From Rhodanobacter sp. DHB23 (GTDB lineage: Bacteria; Pseudomonadota; Gammaproteobacteria; Xanthomonadales; Rhodanobacteraceae), in contig NZ_JACYXK010000029.1 of assembly GCF_014842975.1 (NCBI RefSeq), positions 372,001-436,000 on the forward strand: a stretch of 64,000 bases of DNA. The letters are read 5' to 3'. A program made the translations under genes and the position numbers. Positions within the stretch are counted from its first letter, which is position 1, and the number at the start of each line of letters is the position of its first letter. The notes beneath the pieces are model-generated. The model was given only the letters and a program-made list of their open reading frames with translations, ran no database searches and was not told the DNA's origin. Positions 42,261-50,811 of the stretch are shown here, in pieces.

Positions 42261-44150
42261 TCAACACGCATCTTCCGCAAGATACGTATAAGCCGTGAGG
42301 CCACCATCCAGCGCCGCATACAGCACCTCGGCCTCGCCGCCCGCGACGCCCGCCGCGGCGATGCGCTCGCGGTAGCTGGCGCGCAGCGCGGCAAGGTCGT
42401 AGCCCACGTAGTCCAGCATCAGGTCGGTGGTATCGCCGCGGCGCTTGTGTGCGAACACGTAGCCGTCGCCGTCCACGCGCACGTTCACCGCGTCGGTGTC
42501 GCCGAACAGGTTGTGGATGTCGCCCAGCGTCTCCTGGTAGGCGCCGACCATGAAGATGCCGAGGCGATAGCTCTCGCCGTCCTTCAGCGCGTGCAGCGGC
42601 AGCGAGACGTCGACGCCCTCGGCGTCCACGTAGTGGTCGATGCGGCCGTCGGAGTCGCAGGTGAGGTCGACGATCACGCCGCGCCGGGTGGGCTGCTCGT
42701 CCAGCCGCGCGATCGGCACGATCGGGAAGATCTGCTCGATCGCCCAGATGTCGGGCACCGACTCGAACACCGAGAAGTTGACGAAGTACTTGTCGACCAG
42801 CTTCTCGTCCAGCTCGTCCAGCGCGGCTCGATGCGAGCGCTCGCCGGGCAGCAGGCGTCCGCGCACCGCGCCGGCGATGGCGTAGTACATCTCGTCCAGC
42901 CGCGCGCGGTCGGCCAGCGCGAGCTGGCCCAGCGCGTACAGCGCCTGCCCTTCGGCGAGGTGGTGCTGGGCCTCGTGGAACAGCTCCAGCGGCGGGCGCT
43001 GGTCGAGCTCGGCGTGCACTTCGCGCAGGCGGCGCAGCACGGCCGGCTCGTCGGCGCCCGGCGCGGGGATCGTGCCTTGCGGCACTTCCTCCACCTCGCT
43101 CACGTTGACCACCATCACCGCGTGGTGCGCGGTCATCGCGCGGCCGGCCTCGGTGAGGATGTGCGGCGCCGCGAGGCCCTCCGCCTCCACCGCCTCGGCC
43201 AGCGACTGCACGATGGTGGCGGCGTACTGCTCGATCGAGTAGTTGATCGAGTTGTGGCTGCGCGAGCGCGAGCCCTCGTAGTCCACGCCCAGGCCGCCGC
43301 CCACGTCGACGATCTCCAGCGGCACGCCCATGCGGGTGAGCTCGACGAAGTAGCGGGTGGCCTCGCGCATGCCGTTGGCGATGTCGCGCACGTTGGAGAT
43401 CTGCGAGCCCATGTGGAAGTGCTGCAGCTTCAGCGTGTGCTTGAGGCCGGCCCGGTCCAGCCGCTCGATCAGGGTGAGTACCTGCGCCGGCGACAGGCCG
43501 AACTTGCCCTTGTCGCCGCCGGTGTTCTGCCACTTGCCGGCGCCGATCGAGGCCAGGCGCACGCGCACGCCGAGCAGCGGCTCCACGTCCAGCGCCCTGG
43601 CCTCGGCGAACACGTGGTCCAGCTCGGACAGCTTCTCGATCACGATGTGCACGCGCAGGCCGAGCTTCAGCCCGATCAGCGCGAGGCGGATGTATTCGCG
43701 GTCCTTGTAGCCGTTGCAGATCACGATGGAGCCGGGCCGCGCCATCGCCAGCACGGCCATCAGCTCGGGCTTGGAGCCGGCCTCCAGGCCGAAGCCCGCG
43801 CTGCCCGCGGCCACCAGCTCGCCGGCCACGCCGCGCTGCTGGTTCACCTTGATCGGGTAGATGGCGGTATAGCCGCCCGCGTAGCCCCACTCGCCGATGG
43901 CCTTGGCGAACGCGGCCTGCAGCCGCGCCAGGCGGTCGGCCAGGATGTCCGGGAAGCGCACCAGCAGCGGCAGGCGCAGGCCTTCGGCGCGGGCGCGCTC
44001 GACGATGGCCGGCAGCGACAGCGCGGGGCCGCGCACGCCCTGCGGGCGTATCGCGATCCCGCCGTCCGCGCCGACGTCGACGTAGCCGTCGCCCCAATGG
44101 GCCACGGCGTAGGTGTGGCGGGCATCGGCCACGCTCCAGGGCTTCGACAT
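42261..44150 (-). CDS. speA: Biosynthetic arginine decarboxylase
   Basis: A 629-residue PLP-dependent fold-type III enzyme converting arginine to agmatine and CO2, first step of the agmatine route to polyamines. The PLP lysine is Lys101 in IYPIKVNQQ. The glycine-rich phosphate loop is VDVGGGLGVDYEG, and the C-terminal substrate region includes LTCDSDGRIDHYV with its catalytic Cys. The length matches E. coli SpeA (about 630-660). Start 44150 has AGGAG upstream; the open frame continues further upstream only as antisense of speE. It is divergent from speE, consistent with shared polyamine control. Confidence 0.96.
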   Translation of the reverse strand: MSKPWSVADARHTYAVAHWGDGYVDVGADGGIAIRPQGVRGPALSLPAIVERARAEGLRLPLLVRFPDILADRLARLQAAFAKAIGEWGYAGGYTAIYPIKVNQQRGVAGELVAAGSAGFGLEAGSKPELMAVLAMARPGSIVICNGYKDREYIRLALIGLKLGLRVHIVIEKLSELDHVFAEARALDVEPLLGVRVRLASIGAGKWQNTGGDKGKFGLSPAQVLTLIERLDRAGLKHTLKLQHFHMGSQISNVRDIANGMREATRYFVELTRMGVPLEIVDVGGGLGVDYEGSRSRSHNSINYSIEQYAATIVQSLAEAVEAEGLAAPHILTEAGRAMTAHHAVMVVNVSEVEEVPQGTIPAPGADEPAVLRRLREVHAELDQRPPLELFHEAQHHLAEGQALYALGQLALADRARLDEMYYAIAGAVRGRLLPGERSHRAALDELDEKLVDKYFVNFSVFESVPDIWAIEQIFPIVPIARLDEQPTRRGVIVDLTCDSDGRIDHYVDAEGVDVSLPLHALKDGESYRLGIFMVGAYQETLGDIHNLFGDTDAVNVRVDGDGYVFAHKRRGDTTDLMLDYVGYDLAALRASYRERIAAAGVAGGEAEVLYAALDGGLTAYTYLAEDAC

Positions 44151-44321
44151 GGGAATGTCTCCTTGTGCAAACGGAAAGAAGGCATGTCGTCGCAGCGGCG
44201 AGCCTTGACGCAGATAAGCACGATGGGCCGGAAGCCTCGCACGCCGCGGGGCCCATCGCGCCAGCCGGGGCAGTCGCGCACCGGAACCGCCATTGTAACA
44301 GCCCATCCACGACAGCTCGGC

Positions 44322-44327
44322 TACAAT
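44322..44327 (+). promoter_or_regulatory. Likely -10 element upstream of speE
   Basis: TACAAT lies 36 bp before the speE start in the 213-bp speA/speE divergent region. No strong -35 hexamer is seen at 17 bp; TTGTAA occurs farther upstream at 44293. Assignment is from the hexamer and position. Confidence 0.4.
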
Positions 44328-44363
44328 GGGCGGCCAAACTTCGCGTCCGACCCAGGAACACCC

Positions 44364-45218
44364 ATGTCGCAGCAGATCAGCTGGTTCACCGAGGCCCACC
44401 AGGCCTCCGGCTCCTCCATCGGCTTCCGTACCGAGCAACTGCTGCACGCGGAGAAGACGCCGTTCCAGACCATCGAGATCCACCAGACCACCGACTGGGG
44501 CAAGCTGATGGTGATCGACGGCTGCGTGATGCTGACCAGCCGCGACAACTTCCTCTACCACGAGATGATGACCCACCCGGCGCTGTTCACCCATGCGCGC
44601 GCCAAGCGCGTGGTGATCATCGGCGGCGGCGACTGCGGCACGCTGCGTGAGGTGCTCAAGCACGAGGAAGTCGAGCACGCCGTGCAGGTGGAGATCGACG
44701 AGCGCGTCACGCGCCTCGCCGAGCAGTACTTTCCCGAGCTGTGCGAGTCCAACAACGACCCGCGCGCCGAGCTGCTGTTCATCGACGGCATCAAGTACAT
44801 GGCCGAGGCCGAGCCGGAGTCGATCGACCTGGTGATCGTGGACTCCACCGACCCGGTAGGCCCGGCCGAAGGCCTGTTCAACGCCGCGTTCTACGCCAGT
44901 TGCTTCAAGGCGCTGCGCCACGGCGGCCTGCTGGTGCAGCAGAGCGAATCGCCGCTGGCGCACATCGAACTGATCAAGTCGATGCGCGCGGCCATGCGCA
45001 CCGCCGGCTTCAGCGCGGTGAAGACCCTGCCGTTCCCGCAGCCTTGCTACCCCACCGGCTGGTGGAGCTGCACCATGGCGCGCAAGGGCGGCGACCTCAG
45101 CGGCTTCCGCGAGCGCGGCGCGCTGAGCAAGAACTTCCCCACGAAGTACTACAACGCCGAGATCCACAAGGCCGCGCTGGCCCAGCCCGAATTCATGCGC
45201 GAAGCTTTTGGCGAATGA
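44364..45218 (+). CDS. speE: Spermidine synthase (polyamine aminopropyltransferase)
   Basis: A 284-residue enzyme transferring the aminopropyl group of decarboxylated S-adenosylmethionine to putrescine. Family motifs are clear: WFTEAHQASGSSIGFR at the N terminus, QTTDWGKLMVIDGCVMLTSRDNFLYHEMM, the SAM-type loop VVIIGGGDCGTLREVLKH, and the catalytic loop VDSTDPVGPAEGLF. Length is normal. Start 44364 follows CCCAGGAACACCC. It is divergent from speA, the two genes together covering separate steps of polyamine synthesis. A large inverted repeat follows the stop codon. Confidence 0.96.
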   Translation: MSQQISWFTEAHQASGSSIGFRTEQLLHAEKTPFQTIEIHQTTDWGKLMVIDGCVMLTSRDNFLYHEMMTHPALFTHARAKRVVIIGGGDCGTLREVLKHEEVEHAVQVEIDERVTRLAEQYFPELCESNNDPRAELLFIDGIKYMAEAEPESIDLVIVDSTDPVGPAEGLFNAAFYASCFKALRHGGLLVQQSESPLAHIELIKSMRAAMRTAGFSAVKTLPFPQPCYPTGWWSCTMARKGGDLSGFRERGALSKNFPTKYYNAEIHKAALAQPEFMREAFGE

Positions 45219-45227
45219 GTTAAGAGC

Positions 45228-45322
45228 CGGGATTCGGGAGACGGGATTGGGGATTCGGCAAAGCCGAACCTCGCGACACTGCAGCTCTTTCGAATCCCGA
45301 ATCCCCTAATCCCGAATCCCAG
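45228..45322. repeat. GGGATTCGGG-type long inverted repeat
   Basis: The left arm, built of GGGATTCGGG and GGGATTGGGGATTCGG, pairs imperfectly with the right arm TCGAATCCCGAATCCCC...AATCCCGAATCCC over some 30 bp. The loop ends in CTCTTTCGAATCCC. A second copy of the family lies at 61296-61384 inside the atp operon. It fills the gap between speE and the small membrane-protein gene. Confidence 0.85.
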
Positions 45323-45325
45323 CCT

Positions 45326-45520
45326 TCAAAACAGCTTGGCCCGCTCCTTGGGCAGCAGCACCAGGACCAGGGTCGCCAGCGGGCCGAACAACAGGGACAG
45401 CAGGAACCACAGCAGGCCGCTGCGGTTCTTGCCTTGGGCCAGGCCCGCGTTGATCAGCGCCAACGTGCCCCAGCCGGCAAACCACGGCACGCCATCGGCA
45501 AAGCTCGAAAAAGAACTCAC
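45326..45520 (-). CDS. Small two-helix membrane protein
   Basis: A 64-residue protein beginning at GTG 45520, with GGAGG 6 nt upstream, a strong ribosome binding site that decides the start. Two hydrophobic stretches (GVPWFAGWGTLALINAGLAQG and GLLWFLLSLLFGPLATLVLVLL) flank the charged turn KNRSG. It ends in PKERAKLF. I do not recognise the family beyond a general likeness to short inner-membrane proteins with a GPLAT turn. It is isolated, convergent with speE across a repeat. Confidence 0.65.
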   Translation of the reverse strand: MSSFSSFADGVPWFAGWGTLALINAGLAQGKNRSGLLWFLLSLLFGPLATLVLVLLPKERAKLF

Positions 45521-45694
45521 GTGATTCCTCCGCCCCCTGTGGTGGGTGGAGCGCGCCTGCGCGCGAGCGAACGGCCATCCTAGCAACCGGGACGCGCCTG
45601 CATCCGCCACCGCCGCCCATGGCTCAGAAACCGTTCAGAGCATCCTCAAGGCACGGCCGCTAAGCTGGCTGCTTCACGATTGCTGGAGCACCCC

Positions 45695-46753
45695 ATGCGT
45701 GGATGGCATCGCCTCGCCCTTGCCGGCACCCTGTCGCTGATCGCCGCGGCCGCGGTGGCGGACGATACGAATCCGCCCGGCACGGCCTCGGCGCCAACCC
45801 CGGCGTTGGCCGGACAGGTACGCGACCAGGCCCTGCAGTCGTTCCAGCGTGACATGGTCAGCGTGCTGGCGCTGCGCGCCACGGCCGAGCCGCTGCTGGG
45901 CGCAGCCCTGCTGGCCCGCCCGCTGCCCAACCCGAACAAGACCGGCAGCTTCCATGCGCTGATCAACCGCGCCGCCGCGGCCAGCGATTCCGGCCCCGCC
46001 GTGCAGTGGGCGCGCCTAGCCGACTGCGACGCGCAGGCCGGCACCTGCCCCAACGCCACCGCGCTGCGCAAGCTGACCGAGCAGGCGCCGGAGAACGCCG
46101 CGGTGTGGCTGCTCAAGCTGGGCGTCGACACGCGCGACATGAAGGCCAAGGCCGCCCGCGAGGACCTCGCCAGGGCCGCCGCCGGCAAGATCTACGACGA
46201 CTACACCGGCAGCAGCAGCACCGCGCTGGCCAGCGTGGTGGACACGCTGCCTCCGCCGCCGGCCACGCAGGGCCCCGCCGGCCCGGTCGGCGTGCAGGCG
46301 CTGATCGTGCTGGCCAACGCCCGCCTGCAGCCGCAGCCCGCGCTGCCGCTGGTGGCGAAGATGTGCGGGGACGCCGGTGACGACGCCGCGCTCACGGCCG
46401 ACTGCCGCAAGCTCGGCAAGCTGCTGGAATGGGGCTCCAGCCCGCTGTCGCGTTCGCTGGGCCTGCACCTGTACGAAGTGCTCGGCGATCCCGCCGAACA
46501 GGCCGCCGCGCAACAACAGCGCCGCGACCTGACCTGGCAGGTGCAGAACTACTCGCAGCTGGCGCTGCAGGTGCAGGACGATCCCGCGCTGGCGCAACTG
46601 CTGCTGGCCGCCGCCCGGCATGGCGGCACCGAGATGAGCCAGGCCATCGCCACGCTGCGCGCCCGCGGCGTCTCGCTCACTGCGCCGGGCAGTTGGCAGC
46701 CGCAGCCGCCCGCCGCCGCGACCGATGCCCCGGCATCGGCACACTCCCCTTGA
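45695..46753 (+). CDS. Predicted periplasmic protein of unknown function
   Basis: A 352-residue protein with a signal peptide (MRGWHRLALAGTLSLIAAAAVAD). The remainder is Ala/Leu-rich and helical, resembling a TPR or Sel1-like solenoid without clear repeat consensus (e.g. TEQAPENAAVWLLKLGVDTRDMKAKAAREDLARAAA). It contains conserved-looking Cys pairs (DCDAQAGTCPN and MCGDAG...DCRK), and ends in a Pro/Ala-rich tail. Start 45695 is supported by CTGGAG. No enzyme motif is seen. It is followed 48 bp later by an orphan parA gene. Confidence 0.7.
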   Translation: MRGWHRLALAGTLSLIAAAAVADDTNPPGTASAPTPALAGQVRDQALQSFQRDMVSVLALRATAEPLLGAALLARPLPNPNKTGSFHALINRAAAASDSGPAVQWARLADCDAQAGTCPNATALRKLTEQAPENAAVWLLKLGVDTRDMKAKAAREDLARAAAGKIYDDYTGSSSTALASVVDTLPPPPATQGPAGPVGVQALIVLANARLQPQPALPLVAKMCGDAGDDAALTADCRKLGKLLEWGSSPLSRSLGLHLYEVLGDPAEQAAAQQQRRDLTWQVQNYSQLALQVQDDPALAQLLLAAARHGGTEMSQAIATLRARGVSLTAPGSWQPQPPAAATDAPASAHSP

Positions 46754-46801
46754 TCGCGCATAGCAGCTAGGCTTGGGCCAACCTTCGCGACGAGGTGTCC
46801 C

Positions 46802-47434
46802 ATGCTTACGACGCTGGTGGCAAGCAGCAAGGGCGGGTGCGGCAAGAGCACGCTGGCGACGCAACTGGCGTCGCACTGGGCGCAGGCCGGGCAGAACACC
46901 GCCATCGTGGACGCCGACCGCCAGGGCTCCAGCTACCGCTGGGCCAGCCGCCGCCCCGACAACGTGCCCGGCGTGCTGGGCCTGGAGGGCGGCCGCAAGA
47001 CGTTGCAGAAAGTGCCGCCGGACACGCAGCAGCTGCTGATCGACACCCCGGCCGGCGTCGGCGAGCGCGAGCTGGAGCCCTTCATCGAGGTGGCCAGCGT
47101 GCTGCTGGTGCCGGTGCTGCCGTCCAGCTTCGACCTCGACGCCACCACCCGCTTCCTGGCCGAGCTGCAGGCCATCAAGCGCATCCGCAGCGGCAAGCTG
47201 CCGGTGGCGCTGGTGGCGAACCGGCTCAAGCCGTGGACGCGCGCCAGCCAGGACGCGGTGGAGCAACTGGCCGCCGAGTCACCCTTCCCCATCGTCGCCC
47301 AGTTGCGCGACAGCCAGGCCTACGTGCTGCTGGCCGCGCTGGGCAAGGGCATCTTCGATTACCAGTCCGAACAGGTGCGCAGCCACCAGGAAGACTGGAA
47401 GCCGCTGCTGCGCTGGATCAAGCGCCAAGCCTGA
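46802..47434 (+). CDS. Orphan ParA/MinD-family ATPase
   Basis: A 210-residue deviant Walker A ATPase. The P-loop is SSKGGCGKST (residues 8-17) with the signature Lys, then VDADRQGSSYRWA and LIDTPAG as switch and Walker B motifs. It lacks the N-terminal helix-turn-helix of plasmid ParA and has no ParB gene beside it, so it probably positions a protein or complex inside the cell, as in other orphan ParA/ParC-like systems, and is unlikely to segregate DNA. Partner unknown. It precedes sixA by 22 bp and may be co-transcribed. Confidence 0.88.
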   Translation: MLTTLVASSKGGCGKSTLATQLASHWAQAGQNTAIVDADRQGSSYRWASRRPDNVPGVLGLEGGRKTLQKVPPDTQQLLIDTPAGVGERELEPFIEVASVLLVPVLPSSFDLDATTRFLAELQAIKRIRSGKLPVALVANRLKPWTRASQDAVEQLAAESPFPIVAQLRDSQAYVLLAALGKGIFDYQSEQVRSHQEDWKPLLRWIKRQA

Positions 47435-47456
47435 CATCACCTCCACGGAGCCATCC

Positions 47457-47930
47457 ATGCACGAACTGATCCTGCTGCGCCACGCTGAAGCCCTGCCCGC
47501 CGACGGCGGCGACGACCGCCAGCGTGCGCTGAGCGAACACGGTCGCCGCGAGGCGCGGGATGCCGGCGCGTGGCTGGCCAGCCATGGCGCGCGGCCGCAG
47601 CGCGTGCTGTGCTCGCCCGCCCAGCGCACCATGGAAACCGCGCAGCTGGCACTGGCCGCGCTGCCCGGCTCGCCGACGCCGCAGGAAGCCGGCGAAATCT
47701 ACGACGCCACGCCGGGCGAACTGCTGGCCCTGCTCGACCAGCACGCCGACGCCGGCACCGTGATGCTGGTGGGCCACAACCCGGGCATCGAACGGCTGGT
47801 GGCGCTGCTGGTGGAAGGCCGCTCGGACGAGTTCCGCGGCATGCCGCCGGGCGGGCTCGCCGTGCTGCACCTCGGCAGTCCGCTGGAACCGGCCTGCGCG
47901 CGGCTGGATGCGTTCTGGTCACCCCGCTGA
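47457..47930 (+). CDS. sixA: Phosphohistidine phosphatase SixA
   Basis: A 157-residue member of the histidine phosphatase superfamily. The N-terminal ELILLRHAEA carries the phospho-accepting His9 and Arg8, and the second catalytic histidine is in MLVGHNPGIE. Its short length without the cap domain of phosphoglycerate mutases matches SixA, which dephosphorylates HPt domains or phosphotransferase-system proteins. CGGAG precedes ATG 47457. It lies downstream of the parA-like gene and before a phospholipase-D lipoprotein gene. Confidence 0.9.
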   Translation: MHELILLRHAEALPADGGDDRQRALSEHGRREARDAGAWLASHGARPQRVLCSPAQRTMETAQLALAALPGSPTPQEAGEIYDATPGELLALLDQHADAGTVMLVGHNPGIERLVALLVEGRSDEFRGMPPGGLAVLHLGSPLEPACARLDAFWSPR

Positions 47931-48108
47931 GCACCGACGCACCGCCCGCACCAGGCGCAACGGTACGCCGTTCCGCGAAACCGGAACGCATCCGCCAGAT
48001 TTCCCCTGCCCTTTGACGGCGCGCCCACGGCACCACGTCCAGGGTGCGGGTTCCCGGTCCACTTCCACCACCACAGCCTCGGGGGCACGACGCCCCGCCT
48101 CCCTGTTC

Positions 48109-49995
48109 ATGCCGTTTCGCTGGTTGCCGCTCACCCTCCTGTTCGCCGTCGCGCTGCTGCAAGGCTGCACGCTGAGCCGCGCGCACATCCGCGAAGCCGG
48201 CGCGATCGTCGCCGCCAGCCCCGGCCGCGCGGATACCTGCCAGCAGGCCGACCACTGCGCCAGGCCCTCGCCGCTGCTGGCCGATGCGCAGCAGGCGCTG
48301 GCCGATTCCACGCCCGGCCACCCGCTCAACACCGTCGCCCTGCTCGACGACAGCGAGGCCGCGTTGGCCGCGCGGATCAGCCTGATCCGCGCCGCGCAGC
48401 ACAGCATCGACGTGCAGACCTACATCTGGGACGAGGACGACGTCGGCCAGCTGGTGCTCGACGAACTGGTGCAGGCGGCGCGGCGCGGGGTGAAGGTGCG
48501 CATCCTCGCCGACCAGCTGTTCTCGTTCGGCGACCTCGCCCTGCTCGATCGCCTCGCCCGGGTCAGCCCCAACCTCGAGGTGAAGCTGTACAACCCCACC
48601 TTCCGCGACGCGCAGACGCCGCCGCTGCAATTCACCGCCAGCGTGCTGTGCTGCTTCATGAAGTTCAACCAGCGCATGCACAACAAGCTGCTGCTGGTGG
48701 ACGATACCGTCGGCATCACCGGCGGGCGCAACTACCAGAACCGCTATTTCAACTGGGACCCCGACTTCGACTACCTCGACCGCGACGTGCTGGCCGGCGG
48801 CCCGGTGGGCAGGGAAATGGCCGACAGCTTCGCGCTGTTCTGGAACCACAAGCGCGCGGTGCCGCTGATCCGCCTGCGCGACGTCAACCGGCGCATCCGT
48901 GCCGACGCCGCGCCGCCCGGCTGGCCCGCGCCGCACTACACCGACCCTGCGCGCGTGGCGCGCGTGCAATCGGAAGCCGAAGACCCCGACTGGCTCGCCG
49001 CATGGATAGGCGACGACACCCTGCGCGTGAGCCAGGTGAACTACTTCAGCGACCTGCCCGCCAAGACCGACGAGCCGCACAAACGCGACGCCCGCGACTT
49101 CACCGCCCAGCTGATGCGCATGGTCGCCGACGCCAGGCACGAAGTGGTGCTGCAGACGCCCTATCTCGTGATGAGCCGCCGCGCGCAGGAGATCTTCAAG
49201 AAACTGCACAAGCAGGACCCGGCGCCCGAGATCATCGTCTCCACCAACTCGCTGGCCGCCACCGACGCCTTCGCGGTCTATGCGCTCTCCTACAAGCACC
49301 GCGGCCGTTACCTGAGCGAATACGGCTTCCAGATCCACGAACTGAAGCCGCACGCCGACAGCGCCGAGGAGGCCTTCGAGGACGCCAACGAAGCCGAAGC
49401 CGACGGCCCCGACGACACGCCCATCGTGCCGGGGGACAAGGCCCGCCGCTTCCCCGGCAACGAGCGGCGCCCCGGCGTGTTCGGCCGCGGCGGCAAGCGC
49501 AACCGCCCCGCGCCCCTGCACAGCAGCGGCCGCCGCTACAGCCTGCACGCCAAGTCGATGGTGGTGGACGGCAGCTTCGCCATGGTCGGCTCGCACAACT
49601 TCGACCCGCGCTCCGACCACTACAACACCGAAGCCGGCGTGATCGTGCAGGACCCGCGCTTCGCCAGCGAACTGCGCGACTCCATCCTCGACGACACCCT
49701 GCCGCAGAACGCCTGGACCATCGCCAGGCGCGAGCCCACCGTTCCCGTGCTCGGCAACATCAGCCTCGCGATCGGCGACCTCTCCTCGCGCCTGCCGCTG
49801 TTCGACCTGTGGCCGTTCCGCTACTCCACCAGCTACGAGATCAAGCCCGGCTGCGACCCGCTCGCCCCCGGCGATCCGAAGTTCCAGCAGTGCTACACCC
49901 CGGTGGGCGACTTCCCCGACGTGGCGATCTCGCCGAAGCTGATCTACACGCGGTTGATCACCGCGTTCGGGGCGGGGGTGAAGGGGATTCTGTGA
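48109..49995 (+). CDS. Cardiolipin-synthase-C-like phospholipase D lipoprotein
   Basis: A 628-residue protein with lipobox ALLQGC (Cys20) and two HKD motifs: His191-Lys193 in MHNKLLLVDDTVGITGGRN and His480-Lys482 in LHAKSMVVDGSFAMVGSHN. The order and length resemble ClsC/YmdC, which makes cardiolipin from phosphatidylglycerol and phosphatidylethanolamine; lipid attachment and export would place it in the periplasm. Between residues 414 and 476 is a charge-segregated insert, acidic first then Arg/Lys/Gly-rich. Start 48109 begins the signal peptide. Hydrolytic phospholipase D activity is the alternative. Confidence 0.85.
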   Translation: MPFRWLPLTLLFAVALLQGCTLSRAHIREAGAIVAASPGRADTCQQADHCARPSPLLADAQQALADSTPGHPLNTVALLDDSEAALAARISLIRAAQHSIDVQTYIWDEDDVGQLVLDELVQAARRGVKVRILADQLFSFGDLALLDRLARVSPNLEVKLYNPTFRDAQTPPLQFTASVLCCFMKFNQRMHNKLLLVDDTVGITGGRNYQNRYFNWDPDFDYLDRDVLAGGPVGREMADSFALFWNHKRAVPLIRLRDVNRRIRADAAPPGWPAPHYTDPARVARVQSEAEDPDWLAAWIGDDTLRVSQVNYFSDLPAKTDEPHKRDARDFTAQLMRMVADARHEVVLQTPYLVMSRRAQEIFKKLHKQDPAPEIIVSTNSLAATDAFAVYALSYKHRGRYLSEYGFQIHELKPHADSAEEAFEDANEAEADGPDDTPIVPGDKARRFPGNERRPGVFGRGGKRNRPAPLHSSGRRYSLHAKSMVVDGSFAMVGSHNFDPRSDHYNTEAGVIVQDPRFASELRDSILDDTLPQNAWTIARREPTVPVLGNISLAIGDLSSRLPLFDLWPFRYSTSYEIKPGCDPLAPGDPKFQQCYTPVGDFPDVAISPKLIYTRLITAFGAGVKGIL

Positions 49996-50064
49996 GGCGG
50001 GTGATTCTTCGCCATTCCGGTGCAGGCCGGGACGACAGGCAAGATCACGCGCTTTCGCACACGA

Positions 50065-50811
50065 CTACCCGGAAACGATCCTCGGTGCGCCGCGCGAGCG
50101 CCGATGGCTTTCCATCACCCGCCCGTAATGCAGCACGCGGCCGATCGTGTAGAGCGTGATGCGCGTGACGTCGAGCACCGGGCGCAGGTGGCTGGGACGC
50201 GCATCCGGCGGGTAACGCGAGGCGATCGGCACCGACACCACGCCCATGCGCAACTCGCGCGAGGCGGCAATGAGGATCGCGGCCTCGAACACGAAGTCCT
50301 GCGCGGGCAGGTCGAGCAGGTCCAGCGCGGCGCGCGGATACCAGCGCTGCCCGCTCTGCGTGTCCGCCACCGGCTGGCCGCAGCCCCAGGAAATGCCCCA
50401 GTCGGCGACGGCGTTGGCGCGGCGGCGGCCCTGCGGCTGCTGCGCCTTGTCGAGCAGGCGGGCGGCGATCACCAGTTCGCCGGGATGCGCAGCCGCAGCC
50501 GCCACGATGCGCGGAATGTCGGATGCCAGGTGCTGGCCGTCGCCGTCCATGGTCAGCACGGCTTCGTAGCCCTGGCGCAGCGCTTCGCGGAAACCGTCGC
50601 GCAGCGCCTGGCCCTTGCCGCGGCGGCTGTCGTGGCGCAGCAGCGTGACCGGCAGCGTGGCGAGGATCTCCGGCGTGCGATCCGTCGAACCGTCGTCCAC
50701 CACGATCACGTGCACGCCCAGCGCGAGCACGGACTCGACCACGCCGCGGATCGCCGCCTCTTCGTCGAGGCAGGGGATCAGCACGCACCAGCGGGGCAAG
50801 GGCGTGCTCAC
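50065..50811 (-). CDS. Family 2 glycosyltransferase (DPM/DolP-mannose-synthase-like), APE locus
   Basis: A 248-residue soluble or peripheral GT2 enzyme: LIPCLDEEAAIRGVVESVLAL, VDDGSTDRT, then GKGQALRDGF and TMDGDGQH, the nucleotide-sugar and metal-binding motifs. It lacks C-terminal membrane spans. The GTG start at 50811 overlaps the TGA of the chain-length-factor-like gene, so it is translationally coupled to the polyketide genes. Its likely job is to glycosylate the aryl-polyene product or its lipid anchor, as the glycosyltransferases of xanthomonadin/aryl-polyene clusters do; this is inference from context. Confidence 0.88.
   Translation of the reverse strand: MSTPLPRWCVLIPCLDEEAAIRGVVESVLALGVHVIVVDDGSTDRTPEILATLPVTLLRHDSRRGKGQALRDGFREALRQGYEAVLTMDGDGQHLASDIPRIVAAAAAHPGELVIAARLLDKAQQPQGRRRANAVADWGISWGCGQPVADTQSGQRWYPRAALDLLDLPAQDFVFEAAILIAASRELRMGVVSVPIASRYPPDARPSHLRPVLDVTRITLYTIGRVLHYGRVMESHRRSRGAPRIVSG

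Noticed and set aside
42447-44363. Forward frame continuous with speE, giving a 923-residue product
   Set aside because: The first 640 residues are antisense to speA with shadow-like composition; speE alone from 44364 has the exact family length.
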